DNA from: Nocardioides jiangsuensis
Lineage (GTDB): Bacteria > Actinomycetota > Actinomycetes > Propionibacteriales > Nocardioidaceae
NCBI RefSeq assembly: GCF_019679455.1
Contig: NZ_JAIEZQ010000001.1
Span: 1,488,001 to 1,552,000 of the forward strand
DNA: 64,000 bases
Direction: 5' to 3'
The notes beneath the pieces are model-generated. The model was not told the origin of the DNA. It made no database searches and worked only from the letters and a program-made list of their open reading frames with translations. The stretch's first letter is position 1. Every line of letters begins with the position of its first letter. The position numbers were made by a program, and so were the translations under genes. Shown in pieces: positions 63,765-64,000 of the stretch.

Positions 63765-64000
63765 CTAACGGGGGAGGGGCTCGCCGTGGGTCTCGCGGAG
63801 GCTGAGGTAGGTCAGCAGGGACACGGCGGCGCAGGCCACGAGGTACCAGCCGAAGAGGGCGCCGTGGCCCGAGCTCTGCAGCCAGGTCGCGATGTAGGGT
63901 CCGGTGCCGCCGAAGACCGCCATCGCGATGTTGTAGGGCAGGCCGATGCCGGTCGCCCGGACGCGGGCGGGGAACAGCTCCGACATCACCGCGGCGGACA
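63765..64000 (-). CDS. MFS transporter, C-terminal part (metabolite:H+ symporter type)
   Basis: Only the last ~78 residues are inside; the frame is open at the right edge. MSELFPARVRATGIGLPYN and FGGTGPYIATWL are characteristic of the MHS branch of the major facilitator superfamily, which takes up organic acids and related compounds. It would be the first gene of the catabolic operon with the SDR, thiolase and acyl-CoA synthetase; 39 bp separate it from the SDR gene. Confidence 0.85.
   Translation of the reverse strand, partial: SAAVMSELFPARVRATGIGLPYNIAMAVFGGTGPYIATWLQSSGHGALFGWYLVACAAVSLLTYLSLRETHGEPLPR

Overview
The window is about 64 kb of very GC-rich chromosomal DNA. GTG and TTG starts are common, neighbouring genes often overlap by four bases, and several promoters have TAnnnT -10 boxes. 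Together with menaquinone genes, a PhoX-type phosphatase and ferredoxin-dependent 2-oxoacid oxidoreductases, this points to an aerobic actinomycete. A Nocardioides-like organism fits best, but that is inference from gene content; no marker gene here proves it.

Region 1 (1-17.4 kb) is respiratory. The 3' end of a geranylgeranyl-reductase-type flavoprotein is followed by a complete 14-gene complex I operon, nuoA to nuoN, and then by a polyprenyl diphosphate synthase, probably for the menaquinone side chain. A perfect 17-bp hairpin closes the block. Two gaps in the operon, nuoJ-K and nuoL-M, are each spanned exactly by a tiny ORF that overlaps both neighbours.

Region 2 (17.4-29.7 kb) holds a Tat-exported PhoX phosphatase behind a PHO-box-like promoter, a RarD/EamA transporter, a small secreted protein, korAB (2-oxoacid:ferredoxin oxidoreductase), a four-gene sulfate ABC importer and an L,D-transpeptidase.

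Region 3 (29.8-41.7 kb) starts with a second, partial complex I operon with the order A-B-C-H-I-J-K-L-M-N. It has no D, E, F or G and is probably read from a leaderless promoter. A MerR-DICT regulator with its own dyad operator, a small ORF plus FHA-domain protein, and yajQ follow. Both convergent gene junctions here carry tandem 22-bp repeats.

Region 4 (41.8-50.95 kb) looks like an old genomic island. It begins at an intact tRNA-Tyr gene and ends at a degenerate 96-bp copy of that gene's 3' half plus its terminator. Inside are single accessory genes (ABM, VOC, GNAT, alpha/beta hydrolase, HTH_42 protein, ArsR/SRPBCC pair, toroid protein, DUF3099-like) and a frameshifted duplicate of the VOC gene. 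I found no integrase.

Region 5 (50.96-60 kb) is a surface-glycan module. UDP-glucose dehydrogenase and UDP-glucuronate decarboxylase would supply UDP-glucuronate and UDP-xylose. A tightly overlapping three-gene operon then encodes a glycoside hydrolase/GT2 fusion, an ABC exporter fused to an APH-type kinase, and a second free kinase with a Glu in place of the catalytic Asp. This is the most unusual system in the window.

Region 6 (60.1-64 kb) is a catabolic operon on the minus strand: MFS transporter (cut by the window end), SDR, thiolase and acyl-CoA synthetase, suggesting uptake and CoA-dependent breakdown of an organic acid.
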